The notes: generated by a model not told the origin, from the sequence alone. 64,000 bases of DNA from Vampirovibrio sp041737375 (GCF_041737375.1 NZ_JBGSRV010000015.1:62001-126000); one strand, 5' to 3'; counted from the first letter of the stretch, positions 15,661 to 25,103 are shown. A program made the numbers and translations.

Positions 15661-16665
15661 CTAGCCCTTGGGCAGCATGGTCTTGAAAATTTTAATCTCG
15701 GCATCGGCCACCCGAGCCACTTCTGGCGATAGGTCATGGGATTCAACGCCATCCTTGTGGTAATAGATACGATCCGGGCGGCGGGCGATATAATCGGCAA
15801 TGCGCAATTGCAGGGCCTCAATTTTCATGGCCCGAATTTCAGATTTGTAATTCCCCTGAGCGCCTGCGTGAGCAATACCCCTGAGTTCGCCCCAAACCAC
15901 GATATCGCCGCCAGCAGTGATTTCACTGCCCGCGTGGACATCACCAATAATGACGATATTTCCGTTAAAGCGCACCGTTTTACCGGAACGCAGGGTTTGG
16001 TGCAGATAAAGCGTATTTAAAGCCGTATCGGAATACAGAATTTCTTGCGAAATCAGGGTTTCAGAGACTTCAAAAATACCTTCGGCCAAAGCCACTTGCT
16101 CGGTTTCCAGAACCAAATCCAGACGTTCTTCCAGTTGAGATTCCGCCAGTTCCGGCATATCCAGAGACTGTGGCGCTACGGCTTCAAAATCAAAAGTAGA
16201 CGAGCCAGCCTTGGTAGGGCTGGAAAAATCGGGCAGTACAGCTCCGCTGCTTTGAATTGCGCTTTGAGGAACCGTACTTTGAACGCTGGGGATATCGGGG
16301 CGGGTGGCGCCGGGTGCTTTTTTCAAGGGCAAGGATTGCCGAATGGGCGTCCAGCCGGTGGTGAACTTCTCTTTAACAAACAGGCCTTCATCCAGGGCTG
16401 CCTGCTGGGTTTGAGGCACCGTGGCATACACAATGCCGATGGCCGCACTGGCCCGATGAATTTGCTGTTTGATTTTAGTTAGCACCCCACGGGTCAGCAG
16501 TAAATCGCCGGCATTAATATCAACAATGGCGCCCACTGGCCCCTCATTGATGCGGGCCACGAAATCATCGGCAAATTGGCAAGCCTGGGCGGAATTTCCC
16601 GCCTTGGAGAGATCCAGCAGCAAAGCCACTTCGTTACTATGGTTGCTGTCCTGTATTTCTACCAC
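15661..16665 (-). CDS. minC: Septum site-determining protein MinC
   Basis: MinC blocks FtsZ ring assembly away from midcell. The 334-residue protein has an N-terminal FtsZ-inhibition domain (about 1-115), a long Pro/Ser-rich linker (about 115-215) and a C-terminal beta-helix domain from about 225 containing GNIVIIGDVHAGSEITAGGDIVVWGELRGIAHAG, which binds MinD. The linker makes it about 100 residues longer than the E. coli protein, similar in style to cyanobacterial MinC. The start is a GTG at 16663-16665 with GAGG nearby; no in-frame upstream start exists. Confidence 0.9.
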   Translation of the reverse strand: MVEIQDSNHSNEVALLLDLSKAGNSAQACQFADDFVARINEGPVGAIVDINAGDLLLTRGVLTKIKQQIHRASAAIGIVYATVPQTQQAALDEGLFVKEKFTTGWTPIRQSLPLKKAPGATRPDIPSVQSTVPQSAIQSSGAVLPDFSSPTKAGSSTFDFEAVAPQSLDMPELAESQLEERLDLVLETEQVALAEGIFEVSETLISQEILYSDTALNTLYLHQTLRSGKTVRFNGNIVIIGDVHAGSEITAGGDIVVWGELRGIAHAGAQGNYKSEIRAMKIEALQLRIADYIARRPDRIYYHKDGVESHDLSPEVARVADAEIKIFKTMLPKG

Positions 16666-16889
16666 CCAAGGGCCTCGCTTCCATTACCGCACTTAAAGGC
16701 GGCATTTGGTCTACTCTCTGACAAAAATCCCGGCAATTTGTTCCTATCGTTGACGGCTGCGCATAACCAAAGCGCCTACGATTCAGATTGAGGATTTGGC
16801 AGTATCATAGCAAGGCAGCAAGCAAGCGAGCCACAACTGTTACGCTTTTTGAATGTAAACTCTTATGAAGAGAGCGGGCTGAACTGGAT

Positions 16890-18143
16890 TTAAGGATAAA
16901 GACCCCGCAGTAACTTAGCGGAAGCAACGCGACCTACGCCGATCATCATGGCAGCAGTTCGGTTATCCACTTTTTTGGCGGTGGAGGTTTGATAAACCTC
17001 CTCAAAGGCACGGCCCATCAAATAAATCAGTTTCTCATTCACTTGCTCTTCACTCCAGAATAGGTGTTGAATGTCTTGCACCCACTCAAAGTAAGAAACC
17101 ACAACCCCGCCAGCGTTAGCCAGAATGCCCGGAATAATAAACACGCCTTTATCCTGCAAGATTTTATCCGCTTCAGGGGTCACAGGGCCGTTAGCGCCTT
17201 CTGCCAGTATTTTGCACTTGATACGGCTGGCGTTATGCTCGGTAATCACGTTGGCCAAAGCGGCAGGCACCAGAATATCGACCTCCAGCTCCAGAATTTC
17301 CCTGTTTTCAATGGCGTCCAAATCATCAAAGCCAACCACAGTCCCCCGATCGGCCACATAAGACAGCAAACGGGGTATATCCAGACCTTTGGGGCTATAC
17401 AAACCACCCTGCACATCTGAAACGGCAACCACCTTTACCCCATGCTGGTGCAGATACTTGGCGGTAATACTGCCCACGTTGCCAAAGCCTTGAATGGCGG
17501 CGGTAGGCTCATCGGTACCCAGCTGCAGTTTTTCCAGCGCCAGTTTAACGGTGTGCGCCACTCCTCGGCCCGTGGCCTCTTTACGACCTAGGGAACCACC
17601 CACGGAAACGGGCTTACCCGTTACCACGCCCGGAACCGCATAGCCAATAAAGTTACTGTAAGTATCCATAATCCAGGCCATGGTGTTTTCATTGGTATAC
17701 ATATCGGGGGCGGGAATGTCTTTTTCTGGCCCAATCATAGATAAAATTTCGGTGGTGTAACGCCGAGCAAGTCGCTCCATCTCGTTCACGCTCATTTCTT
17801 CCGGGAAGCAGCACACCCCGCCCTTGGCACCGCCATAAGGCAGGTTCAACAACGCACACTTCCAGGTCATCCACATGGATAGCGCCGCCACTTCCCCCAG
17901 ATTGACCTCGTGGTGAAAGCGAATGCCACCCTTGGTAGGCCCCAGGGTTTGATCATGCTGGACCCGATAGCCGCTAAACACCTTGGTTTGGCCGTTATCC
18001 AGCTTAATAGGCACCGAAACAATCAGCGCTTTTCGAGGGTAGCGCAGCCGCTCGTGGACACCCGCATCCAGATTCATCAACTGGGCCACATGATCCAATT
18101 GTTTTTGGGCGTTCAAAAATGTTTCGTTATAAAATTCCTGCAT
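16890..18143 (-). CDS. gdhA: Glutamate dehydrogenase family protein
   Basis: The 417-residue protein belongs to the Glu/Leu/Phe/Val dehydrogenase family and interconverts glutamate and 2-oxoglutarate plus ammonia. The substrate site includes K71 in LGPTKGGIRFH and the catalytic lysine motif PYGGAKGG (K107). The Rossmann motif GFGNVGSITAKYL lies near residue 220. The length (about 417) matches the hexameric class II-type enzymes. The ATG at 18141-18143 has GAGAGGG just upstream. Cofactor choice (NAD or NADP) cannot be told from sequence reading alone. Confidence 0.9.
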   Translation of the reverse strand: MQEFYNETFLNAQKQLDHVAQLMNLDAGVHERLRYPRKALIVSVPIKLDNGQTKVFSGYRVQHDQTLGPTKGGIRFHHEVNLGEVAALSMWMTWKCALLNLPYGGAKGGVCCFPEEMSVNEMERLARRYTTEILSMIGPEKDIPAPDMYTNENTMAWIMDTYSNFIGYAVPGVVTGKPVSVGGSLGRKEATGRGVAHTVKLALEKLQLGTDEPTAAIQGFGNVGSITAKYLHQHGVKVVAVSDVQGGLYSPKGLDIPRLLSYVADRGTVVGFDDLDAIENREILELEVDILVPAALANVITEHNASRIKCKILAEGANGPVTPEADKILQDKGVFIIPGILANAGGVVVSYFEWVQDIQHLFWSEEQVNEKLIYLMGRAFEEVYQTSTAKKVDNRTAAMMIGVGRVASAKLLRGLYP

Positions 18144-18245
18144 GGGTCCCTCTCAAACGCGAATATCGTCTCTCGCACAGATCATTCGATGTTTGGAAAT
18201 TATGAAGCGGATGGGCTCTTTTTGCAATTTTTGGAAATGATATTG

Positions 18246-18515
18246 ATGCGACTTGATAAGTACTTGAAAATCTCCCGGTTGGTGAAACGGCGCACCGTGG
18301 CCGCTGAATTATGCCAGGGTGGCCACGTTAAAATTAATGGGCAAAGTGCAAAACCCTCTAGCGAGGTAAAGCCCGATCAAACCCTGCAAATACGATTCGG
18401 AAACCGCCTGATGACTGTAAAAGTGCTACAGGTACCCGAAAAAGCGGTACCCGCCCAATTGGCGGATACCTTGTACCAAACCATCGCCGAAACCGCCACA
18501 GAGAGCGCCCCATAG
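18246..18515 (+). CDS. rqcP: RqcP/YabO-type S4-domain RNA-binding protein
   Basis: The 89-residue protein is almost entirely an S4 domain: MRLDKYLKISRLVKRRTVAAELCQGGHVKINGQSAKPSSEVKPDQTLQIRFG. This matches RqcP (YabO), which binds stalled 50S subunits and supports C-terminal alanine tailing in ribosome quality control with RqcH. Hsp15 is a related alternative, but the short length and the RLVKRRT sequence favour RqcP. The ATG at 18246 is preceded by GGAAATGA. It lies between the divergent gdh gene and eno. Confidence 0.8.
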   Translation: MRLDKYLKISRLVKRRTVAAELCQGGHVKINGQSAKPSSEVKPDQTLQIRFGNRLMTVKVLQVPEKAVPAQLADTLYQTIAETATESAP

Positions 18516-18557
18516 GCCGTTACTCCCGCCTGACTGGAATTTCAGCCGCCTTCTGGC

Positions 18558-18563
18558 TATAAT
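18558..18563 (+). promoter_or_regulatory. Probable -10 box upstream of eno
   Basis: A perfect TATAAT lies 38 nt upstream of the enolase ATG. The -35 region (TGGAAT at 18535-18540, 17-nt spacing) is a weak match. Confidence 0.5.
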
Positions 18564-18601
18564 GAGGCATTATCGATTCTGTCTAGCTGGAGAATAACCC
18601 A

Positions 18602-19918
18602 ATGGTTTCATTTATTGAGCATGTAGAAGCCCGCGAGATCCTGGATTCCCGTGGCAACCCCACCGTTGAAGTGGAAGTTACCCTGTCTGGCGACGCGGTT
18701 GGTTTAGCCGCCGTCCCATCCGGCGCTAGCACTGGCTCTCGGGAAGCCCTGGAGCTTCGTGACGGCGATAAAACCCGTTACAACGGAAAAGGCGTTCTGC
18801 AAGCCGTAGAAAACGTCAATGAAATCATTAACCGGGAATTGGTGGACCGTAACGCGCTCCATCAGGCAGAAATCGATCAATTACTGATTGACCTGGACGG
18901 CACCCCCAACAACAGCAAGCTGGGCGCCAACGCCATGCTGGGCGTTAGCATGGCCGTGGCCCGTGCCGCCGCCGATACGGTAAAACAACCCTTATACCGC
19001 TACTTGGGCGGTGTAAACGCCACCATTTTGCCAGTGCCTATGATGAATATTATCAACGGTGGGGCACATGCCGATAACAACATTGATATTCAGGAATTCA
19101 TGATTATCCCGGTGGGGGCCTACTCTTTCTCCGAAGCACTGCGTTGGGGCTCCGAGATTTTCCACACCTTGCGCACCGTGTTGGCTGAGCGCAATTTGGC
19201 CACCGGCGTAGGCGATGAAGGTGGGTTCGCGCCCAACCTGAAGAGCGCCGCTGAAGCCCTGGATTTAATCATTCACGCCATTGAACGGGCCGGATACAAC
19301 ACCAAAGACCAAGTGAAACTGGCTCTGGATGTGGCGGCTTCTGAATTTTACAAAAACGGCCACTATGAAATGACCGGCGAAGGCAAAAAGCTGAACCGGG
19401 AACAGATGGTGGATTATCTGGCTGATTTGGTGGCCAAATACCCCATTATTTCGGTGGAAGACGGAATGGCCGAAGGCGATTGGGACGGCTGGAAACTGCT
19501 GACCGAAAAGCTGGGCCATCAAGTACAACTGGTGGGCGATGATTTGTTTGTGACCAACCCGGCCATTCTGAAAGAAGGCATTGAAAAGGGCATCACCAAC
19601 AGCATTTTAATCAAGCTAAACCAGATTGGCACCCTGAGCGAAACCCTGTCCGCCATTAATATGGCCCATCAGGCGGGTTTCACAACCGTTATCAGCCACC
19701 GTTCCGGGGAAACCGAGGATAGCTTTATTGCAGACTTGGCCGTGGCGGTGAACGCCGGACAAATTAAAACCGGCTCTCTGTGCCGCTCCGAGCGGATTGC
19801 CAAATACAACCAGTTGCTGCGCATTGAGCAGGAGTTGGGACCCATTGCCAAGTACGCTGGCCCTAACGCCTTTAAATGCCTGCGAGAAGCGGCCAGCCGC
19901 CTGGAGTTGGCCAAATAG
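18602..19918 (+). CDS. eno: Enolase
   Basis: Enolase converts 2-phosphoglycerate to phosphoenolpyruvate in glycolysis. The 438-residue protein begins IEHVEAREILDSRGNPTVEVEV, contains VPSGASTG, the metal-site region SVEDGMAEGDWDGW and GDDLFVTNP, and the conserved SHRSGETEDSFIADLAVA near the C-terminus. The ATG has CTGGAGAAT upstream. The gene has its own -10 box and a strong terminator, so it is probably a single-gene unit, although rqcP lies 86 nt upstream in the same direction. Confidence 0.98.
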   Translation: MVSFIEHVEAREILDSRGNPTVEVEVTLSGDAVGLAAVPSGASTGSREALELRDGDKTRYNGKGVLQAVENVNEIINRELVDRNALHQAEIDQLLIDLDGTPNNSKLGANAMLGVSMAVARAAADTVKQPLYRYLGGVNATILPVPMMNIINGGAHADNNIDIQEFMIIPVGAYSFSEALRWGSEIFHTLRTVLAERNLATGVGDEGGFAPNLKSAAEALDLIIHAIERAGYNTKDQVKLALDVAASEFYKNGHYEMTGEGKKLNREQMVDYLADLVAKYPIISVEDGMAEGDWDGWKLLTEKLGHQVQLVGDDLFVTNPAILKEGIEKGITNSILIKLNQIGTLSETLSAINMAHQAGFTTVISHRSGETEDSFIADLAVAVNAGQIKTGSLCRSERIAKYNQLLRIEQELGPIAKYAGPNAFKCLREAASRLELAK

Positions 19919-19946
19919 CCAACTCGGTATCGCACAGCCTAACCAC

Positions 19947-19984
19947 AAACACCAAGCGCTTTCAGGGCTTGGTGTTTGTTTTTT
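19947..19984 (+). terminator. Intrinsic terminator after eno
   Basis: AAACACCAAGC (19947-19957) pairs perfectly with GCTTGGTGTTT (19967-19977), followed by GTTTTTT. It lies 28 nt after the enolase stop. Confidence 0.9.
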
Positions 19985-20014
19985 CAGGCGGTTGGCTTTC
20001 TCCTCCGATGGGAC

Positions 20015-20043
20015 TACTTGAAAACAGCGGAGCGAGTTATAAT
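20015..20043 (+). promoter_or_regulatory. Promoter of the hibernation factor gene
   Basis: TACTTG (20015-20020) and a perfect TATAAT (20038-20043) are 17 nt apart. The predicted start near 20050 would leave a short leader carrying GAGAGGAG before the ATG at 20068. Confidence 0.6.
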
Positions 20044-20067
20044 GGAAGGGTCGAGAGAGAGGAGCGG

Positions 20068-20532
20068 ATGACTATGAAATTAATCATCAATGGTCGCAAT
20101 ATAGAGCTAACCGACGCTATCAAGGCTTATGTAACCGAGAAGGTTGGGCGACTAGAGCACCACTACGACTTTATTCAGGAAATTCACGTGTTTTTGAGCG
20201 TGGAAAAAAACCCCCGCATCAGCGCCAGCCAGTTGGCCGAGGCTACCGTGGTAGTGAACCGGGCTGTACTGCGGGTCGAGGTTTCCTCTGATGACTTATA
20301 TGGCAGCATTGACAAGCTGGTGGATAAGGTAGAGCGTGTTCTAAGCCGCCACAAAACCAAACTGCTGGGCAGGGCCAAATCGGCCAAAGGTGAATCTATT
20401 CGCAAGGCGGGAACCGAAGAAGACGCTGAAACCCTGTTGGGTGTCGATGAAGACGACTTGCTACAAGGCGTTTTCCTGACTTATGAAGATCAGGAAGAAG
20501 CGGAAGTGACCACCGAAGGCTACCGAAGCTAG
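20068..20532 (+). CDS. hpf: Ribosome hibernation promoting factor (HPF/RaiA-like)
   Basis: The first about 100 residues match the HPF/YfiA domain (KLIINGRNIELTDAIKAYVTEKVGRLEHH ... SVEKNPR ... VEVSSDDLYGSIDKLVDKVERVLSRHKTK), which binds the 30S decoding centre and silences ribosomes in stationary phase. The protein is 154 residues. Unlike long HPF it lacks the C-terminal dimerisation domain and instead has an acidic tail (about 118-154). The ATG at 20068 follows GAGAGGAG at ideal spacing; a second ATG at 20074 is possible. Confidence 0.9.
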   Translation: MTMKLIINGRNIELTDAIKAYVTEKVGRLEHHYDFIQEIHVFLSVEKNPRISASQLAEATVVVNRAVLRVEVSSDDLYGSIDKLVDKVERVLSRHKTKLLGRAKSAKGESIRKAGTEEDAETLLGVDEDDLLQGVFLTYEDQEEAEVTTEGYRS

Positions 20533-20575
20533 CCCAAGCGCTGGCTTACTCAAACCCGTGTTTAAGGCTATGATG

Positions 20576-20609
20576 AAGGCACCTACCCCATTGGGACAGG
20601 TGCCTTTTT
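20576..20609 (+). terminator. Intrinsic terminator
   Basis: AAGGCACCT (20576-20584) pairs with AGGTGCCTT followed by further T residues. It ends the hibernation-factor unit. Confidence 0.85.
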
Positions 20610-20669
20610 CAAGTGCCATACGGTTTTGTATCAACCACAATCAGGATAGGTAGTAGGAGGAATGTTCCC

Positions 20670-21038
20670 TTGGTTAACACACTATCAAATGAGCCCAATA
20701 GCGACGATAAACTGTGGGCAGGCCTGAGTTACGCCGGATTAATTTGTTGTATGATTCCCACCATCGTTATTTTCCTGCTGAAAAAAGGGGAATCGGATTA
20801 TATTAAGTTTAATGGCCTGCAAGCCATGGGCTTTTGGCTGGCCCTGGTTATTGTACAGGTTGGCTTGGGCGTTACCACCAGTATTCCGGGCATTGGCATT
20901 ATCACCGGCTTAATTTGGGTATTACTTGGCATTGCCAGTTTTGGCGTGTGGGTTTACCTGATAATTATGGCATTTACCGGCAAAACATTTAAAATTCCGG
21001 TATTGGCCGAATTCATTGAGAGCAACCTGATGCGCTAA
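20670..21038 (+). CDS. DUF4870-type membrane protein
   Basis: The 122-residue protein has a short polar N-terminus, then GLSYAGLICCMIPTIVIFLLKKGESDYIKFNGLQAMGFWLALV and two or three further hydrophobic stretches. This layout (hydrophobic segment, KK-x-ES, conserved QA, then helices) is that of DUF4870/Tic20-like small membrane proteins of unknown function. The start is a TTG at 20670 because AGGAGG at 20655-20660 is correctly spaced for it. Its stop codon overlaps that of the convergent DUF58 gene by 4 nt. Confidence 0.65.
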   Translation: MVNTLSNEPNSDDKLWAGLSYAGLICCMIPTIVIFLLKKGESDYIKFNGLQAMGFWLALVIVQVGLGVTTSIPGIGIITGLIWVLLGIASFGVWVYLIIMAFTGKTFKIPVLAEFIESNLMR

Positions 21039-22465
21039 AGCCGGTTCTGGCGTTTCAACTCCAGATAACGAGCAATCAGGGTCTCATCCAGCTTCTCGGG
21101 CGAGGCATCGATTACAATGGCGTTATTGTGGTTGCTAAGCGCCATCAGGGATTCTCGGCGCAATGCCAGCAAATCCAGAGCCACCCCTTTTTGATAGGCT
21201 TCATACGGGCTTTGGGGCATGGCTTCGGCGGTGGCAATGGTTTGACTATCGGCCAGCGTTACCACCATCAGCAAATGGTTTCTGGAAAAGCTGCGCAGGC
21301 TGGCCAGCAAACTGCGGGACGCCAAAGGGTCAATCAAATCGGTAAAAATCACCACCAAGGCCCGACGCTTGAGGCCACGGGCGAATTGCAGCATAACGGC
21401 CTCGTAATCAGGCTCCACAGGCTGCACTTCGGTTTCTCCCAGCATGTCCAGCAAGCGGTTCAAGTGCCGTCGCCCCGTTTTGAGCGGGACACTGGACAGA
21501 ATGCGGTTGCTAAAGGTACCCGCCCCTACCGCATCGCCTCGATCAATGGCCACCCCCATGAAAGCCAGAGCGGTGTTCAAGGCCCAATCGTACTTTTGCA
21601 GTTGATTGACCCGCACCTCCATTTTTCGACCCGCATCCAGCAGCACCAGAATGGGCTGTTCCACTTCGTGGGTAAAGGTTCTGACCACCGGCAAATCCTG
21701 CTTGGCAGTGGCTTGCCAGGCAATTTTCCGAATATCATCGCCCGCAAAGTAATGCCGAAGGCCGCTAAACTGAGTGCCTTCCAGCCCCAAAGCCCGCTTT
21801 TGCAACTCTCCTGCGTTTTGAGCCCGAGAAGCCATTAACCGCATCTGGCGCACCCTGCGTAAATCCGGGGTGACTTTAATCTGGTCAGGTCGTCCGCCCT
21901 TCACTCCCAGCCAAAGCAATCCCAACTTGCTACGATAGCGACAATGAATTTGCGCCAAACTGTAAACCCCTCGATGGGTGGGAAACAACTCATAGCTTAC
22001 AGTTTGAAAACTATAAGGCAACACGGAAACAGGCAAAGTCAGCGCCGCCGGGGTGGTTCCGCCATTGAGTAAGCCGGGCGGTAAACTGTCTCGAACCATG
22101 CCCTGAATCGATTGCCCGCTGTTGTTGATTACCGTCAAACTGACCTGATTTTTTTGCCCGATGGAAAATTTATCCCCCAAGGAACGGCTTAAACTGATAT
22201 AACGAGCCGGTACGCTCAGCACAAACCCGTCAATCAATAACAATAGCATCAGCAACGGGGTGTAAAATAGCGCCAGCGTGGCCAAAAAAGGCCACCAAAC
22301 GCTAAGCCCCAGCAACGGCACAGGCAATAGAATTAACCCCAGCGTATAGGCGGAAGGCTGGGCCTTGGCAAAGCGCCCCAACAAAAGGGCGGTCCCCAAC
22401 ACAAAGGCCAGCTGCACCATGCTGTCCTTCAGCTGATCCAGCAGCGCGACTTCACTTGCTCCCAA
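21035..22465 (-). CDS. DUF58 domain protein
   Basis: The 476-residue protein has two hydrophobic segments near the N-terminus (about 20-85), a beta-rich region, and the DUF58 motif LEGTQFSGLRHYFAGDDIRKIAWQATAKQDLPVVRTF near 235-275, followed by a von Willebrand A-like fold with VLLDAGRKM. DUF58 proteins are often encoded beside MoxR ATPases and transglutaminase genes; neither is adjacent here. The start is a TTG at 22463-22465 with AAAGGGC upstream; ATG at residue 16 is an alternative. The gene starts 57 nt from the next minus-strand gene. Confidence 0.8.
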   Translation of the reverse strand: MGASEVALLDQLKDSMVQLAFVLGTALLLGRFAKAQPSAYTLGLILLPVPLLGLSVWWPFLATLALFYTPLLMLLLLIDGFVLSVPARYISLSRSLGDKFSIGQKNQVSLTVINNSGQSIQGMVRDSLPPGLLNGGTTPAALTLPVSVLPYSFQTVSYELFPTHRGVYSLAQIHCRYRSKLGLLWLGVKGGRPDQIKVTPDLRRVRQMRLMASRAQNAGELQKRALGLEGTQFSGLRHYFAGDDIRKIAWQATAKQDLPVVRTFTHEVEQPILVLLDAGRKMEVRVNQLQKYDWALNTALAFMGVAIDRGDAVGAGTFSNRILSSVPLKTGRRHLNRLLDMLGETEVQPVEPDYEAVMLQFARGLKRRALVVIFTDLIDPLASRSLLASLRSFSRNHLLMVVTLADSQTIATAEAMPQSPYEAYQKGVALDLLALRRESLMALSNHNNAIVIDASPEKLDETLIARYLELKRQNRL

Positions 22466-22521
22466 AACAATGCCCTTTATCTTGCCGCCATCTTGATCTC
22501 AATCCGCAAAAAGCGAAAAAA

Positions 22522-23280
22522 TCAGTCTGGCCGGTGGAAGGAATAACGTCCTCGCACCGGACGAACAAACCGCTTCAGCGGATCAATGTACAAACGCTGT
22601 TCATCATCCCGGTACAGTTTAAAATTATCGCCTTCCCGGCCTTTATAAAGCATCCAGGCCGTATAAGCGCCAATCATGGCGTCCAGAACCGAGCTGGGCA
22701 TAAGGTTGGACGGGACATCTTTAATGCCCAGCTTCTGGCGCATGGCCGCCTGCAACGTGCGGCACCCCTGAGGGCTGCGGTGCCGGAAAGGAACGTTCAG
22801 GTCGTAACGCAGCTTGGCATGGGCGGCAAAGAAATTGACCATCAGAATGCCACGCTCATCCACCGCCTGATAAAAGGCTTTGGCCCGTTCGGCAAACCGA
22901 TCGGAAGGCACCAACTCCTGGGTGGTATCTGGAATGCCCGAGCGCAAGCGCAACGGGTGCATTTTAATTTGCTGTTGTCGCCACTTGCTGGAAATACTGA
23001 GGCTTTTGGGAATATCCAGGGCCACAATAATGTTTTCAGGCGAACCCAGATTATCCAGAAACAGGAGCAAGTCCTCGTTTTCACTCAGTTTTTCCATCCG
23101 CATAATGTAGCGATCCCGGTCCAGAATGGCCACGCCGGTTTCCAAACTATCAATGGGGGCCATATCAATGCCCACAAATAACCATTTGTTGCCCAGGCTG
23201 GCACGTTGGACTGAGCCGGTCAAATCCGGCAGATCCTTGATCGTGATTTCGTGTTTCAGGTAGATTGATGATGCGGACAT
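22522..23280 (-). CDS. DUF429-like predicted nuclease (RNase H fold)
   Basis: The 252-residue protein contains WLFVGIDMAPIDSLETGVAIL at about 32-52, IIVALDIPKSL and a late SSVLDAMIGAYTAWM, the spacing of acidic residues typical of the DUF429 family of predicted RNase H-fold nucleases. No function has been shown for close relatives as far as I know. The ATG at 23278-23280 is the best start. The gene lies divergent from ychF with 72 nt between, and upstream of the DUF58 gene on the same strand. Confidence 0.55.
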   Translation of the reverse strand: MSASSIYLKHEITIKDLPDLTGSVQRASLGNKWLFVGIDMAPIDSLETGVAILDRDRYIMRMEKLSENEDLLLFLDNLGSPENIIVALDIPKSLSISSKWRQQQIKMHPLRLRSGIPDTTQELVPSDRFAERAKAFYQAVDERGILMVNFFAAHAKLRYDLNVPFRHRSPQGCRTLQAAMRQKLGIKDVPSNLMPSSVLDAMIGAYTAWMLYKGREGDNFKLYRDDEQRLYIDPLKRFVRPVRGRYSFHRPD

Positions 23281-23352
23281 GGCATTATCATACCTCAGAC
23301 CCCGCCCGTTCAGCACGCCCCTTGTTACACAAACCACACGGAGAACTCCATT

Positions 23353-24453
23353 TTGCAAAAGGCCGGTATCGTAGGACTTCCCAACGTCGGTAAATCCACG
23401 CTTTTCAACGCCCTTACTTCCTCTTATCAGGCAGAAAGCGCCAATTACCCGTTTTGTACCATTGAACCCAACGTGGGCATCGTGAAGGTACCCGATCCCC
23501 GCCTGTGGGTATTGAAAGATCTGGCCAAAACCCAGGTGGTGATTCCCGCCGTGTTTGAATTTGTGGACATTGCCGGACTGGTGCGTGGGGCCAGCAAAGG
23601 AGAAGGGCTGGGCAACCAGTTTTTGGCCAACATTCGGGAAGTGGATGCCATTGTACACGTGGTACGCTGCTTTGAGGATACCGATGTGGTTCACGTAGAA
23701 GGCAGTGTGGACCCCTTAAGAGATTTGGAAACCATTCACATTGAACTGTGTCTGGCCGATTCCGGCTCCATGGGCAAGCAAATGGAGCGGCTGCGCAAGC
23801 AGGTCAAGCACAAGGACAAAGAATCGGAAGAGAAGCTGGCCCTGTTTGAGAAAGTAAAACCCATTATTGACGGGGCCGGGGTGGTTGATCCAAAAGTGCT
23901 AAGCGCCGAGGAGCAGGTTTTGCTGAAGCAATCCCAGTTATTGAGCATTAAGCCCGTGATTTACGCCGGAAACGTAGCGGAAAGCGACTTGGCCGATCCG
24001 CTCAGCAATCCTCACTTCAAAAAGCTGTTTGATCGGGCCGCTGAAGAAGGGCGCATTGCCGTTCCCATTTCCGCCCAGATTGAAGCGGAACTGACTCAAT
24101 TGGATGAAGCGGAGAAGTCCGGCTATCTGGAAAGTCTGGGGGTGAAATCCTCCGGCATTGACGCATTGATTCAAGCCGCCTTTAAAACCCTGAGCCTGGA
24201 AACCTACTTTACCGCCGGTGAAAAAGAAGTGCGGGCCTGGCCTTATGACAAAGGCATGACCGCTCCCCAGTGCGCGGGCGTGATCCACACCGATTTTGAA
24301 AAAGGCTTTATCCGGGCCGAAGTAACCGGCTATGCCGATTATGTCTCCTCCGGCGGAGAAAAAGGGGCCAAGGAAAAAGGCCAGATGCGACTGGAAGGCA
24401 AAGATTACCTAATGAAAGACGGTGACGTGGTTCACTTCCGGTTTAACGTATAG
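23353..24453 (+). CDS. ychF: Redox-regulated ATPase YchF
   Basis: YchF (OLA1-like) is a universally conserved Obg-family P-loop protein that prefers ATP and binds ribosomes. The 366-residue protein has the P-loop GLPNVGKS at 8-15, the switch DIAGLVRGASKGEGLGNQFLANIREVDAI, the NVAE variant of the G4 motif, and a C-terminal TGS domain (TDFEKGFIRAEVTGYADY). The start is a TTG at 23353 with CGGAGAA upstream. Length is normal (363 in E. coli). Confidence 0.96.
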   Translation: MQKAGIVGLPNVGKSTLFNALTSSYQAESANYPFCTIEPNVGIVKVPDPRLWVLKDLAKTQVVIPAVFEFVDIAGLVRGASKGEGLGNQFLANIREVDAIVHVVRCFEDTDVVHVEGSVDPLRDLETIHIELCLADSGSMGKQMERLRKQVKHKDKESEEKLALFEKVKPIIDGAGVVDPKVLSAEEQVLLKQSQLLSIKPVIYAGNVAESDLADPLSNPHFKKLFDRAAEEGRIAVPISAQIEAELTQLDEAEKSGYLESLGVKSSGIDALIQAAFKTLSLETYFTAGEKEVRAWPYDKGMTAPQCAGVIHTDFEKGFIRAEVTGYADYVSSGGEKGAKEKGQMRLEGKDYLMKDGDVVHFRFNV

Positions 24454-24575
24454 TCCAGGCTACCGGCTCAAGAAGTAAATTAACGCTATTAATTTTCTAT
24501 CTTGAGGAACGTTTAACTGAAATAATAGCTTTCCAAGAGCTACAGTATTTTCACGCCCTTTGAAGGGGAGCAACC

Positions 24576-25055
24576 ATGTCAGCGCAGCCGCCTTCGTATC
24601 AAACTTCCTATACCTACCCACAACAACCCAATTATCTTTTGCCGACACCGGCGCAAAATCCGGTTTGGAGTACCTCAAAGCCTGTTTACACTATTTTTAA
24701 TAAAGACCCGCTTCAAACCATTCCCCTGAAAGAAGCCTTCATTTTAGCACTTCCTATTGGGGCTTTGTTTGGCGTATTTAAAGCTCAATCCGTTTTAACC
24801 ACTGGCAAAGACCGAATAAGCCATGCGAAAGCACTTTTGCATAGCCCAATTTCAGCATTTGCCGGAATGATTTTTATTTCCGGGTCAATCCTACAATGCG
24901 TCACACTCTGGAATTTCTTGATTGAGCGAAAAAAACGCAAAGCACTAGGCCTTCCCACTCCATGGTGGCCAACGCTCTCTGACTTAAAGCAGAGTTCCCA
25001 AGCCTCCTGGGCTGGGATCAAAAGTCTCGTTTCCTCCAGTGCGACTTCGCAGTAG
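24576..25055 (+). CDS. Hypothetical membrane protein, Pro/Tyr-rich N-terminus
   Basis: I do not recognise this 159-residue protein. The first 45 residues are rich in Pro, Tyr, Gln and Ser. Two hydrophobic stretches follow, at about 53-69 (EAFILALPIGALFGVF) and about 92-115 (SAFAGMIFISGSILQCVTLWNFL), then a basic ERKKRK segment. The topology suggests a two-pass inner-membrane protein. The ATG has a strong AAGGGGAG site. It stands between ychF and tdh in the same direction, with 122 and 48 nt gaps. Confidence 0.6.
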   Translation: MSAQPPSYQTSYTYPQQPNYLLPTPAQNPVWSTSKPVYTIFNKDPLQTIPLKEAFILALPIGALFGVFKAQSVLTTGKDRISHAKALLHSPISAFAGMIFISGSILQCVTLWNFLIERKKRKALGLPTPWWPTLSDLKQSSQASWAGIKSLVSSSATSQ

Positions 25056-25103
25056 GATATTGATACTTTAAGAACAAAAGCCCATTAAACAGTAAGGATC
25101 GCC

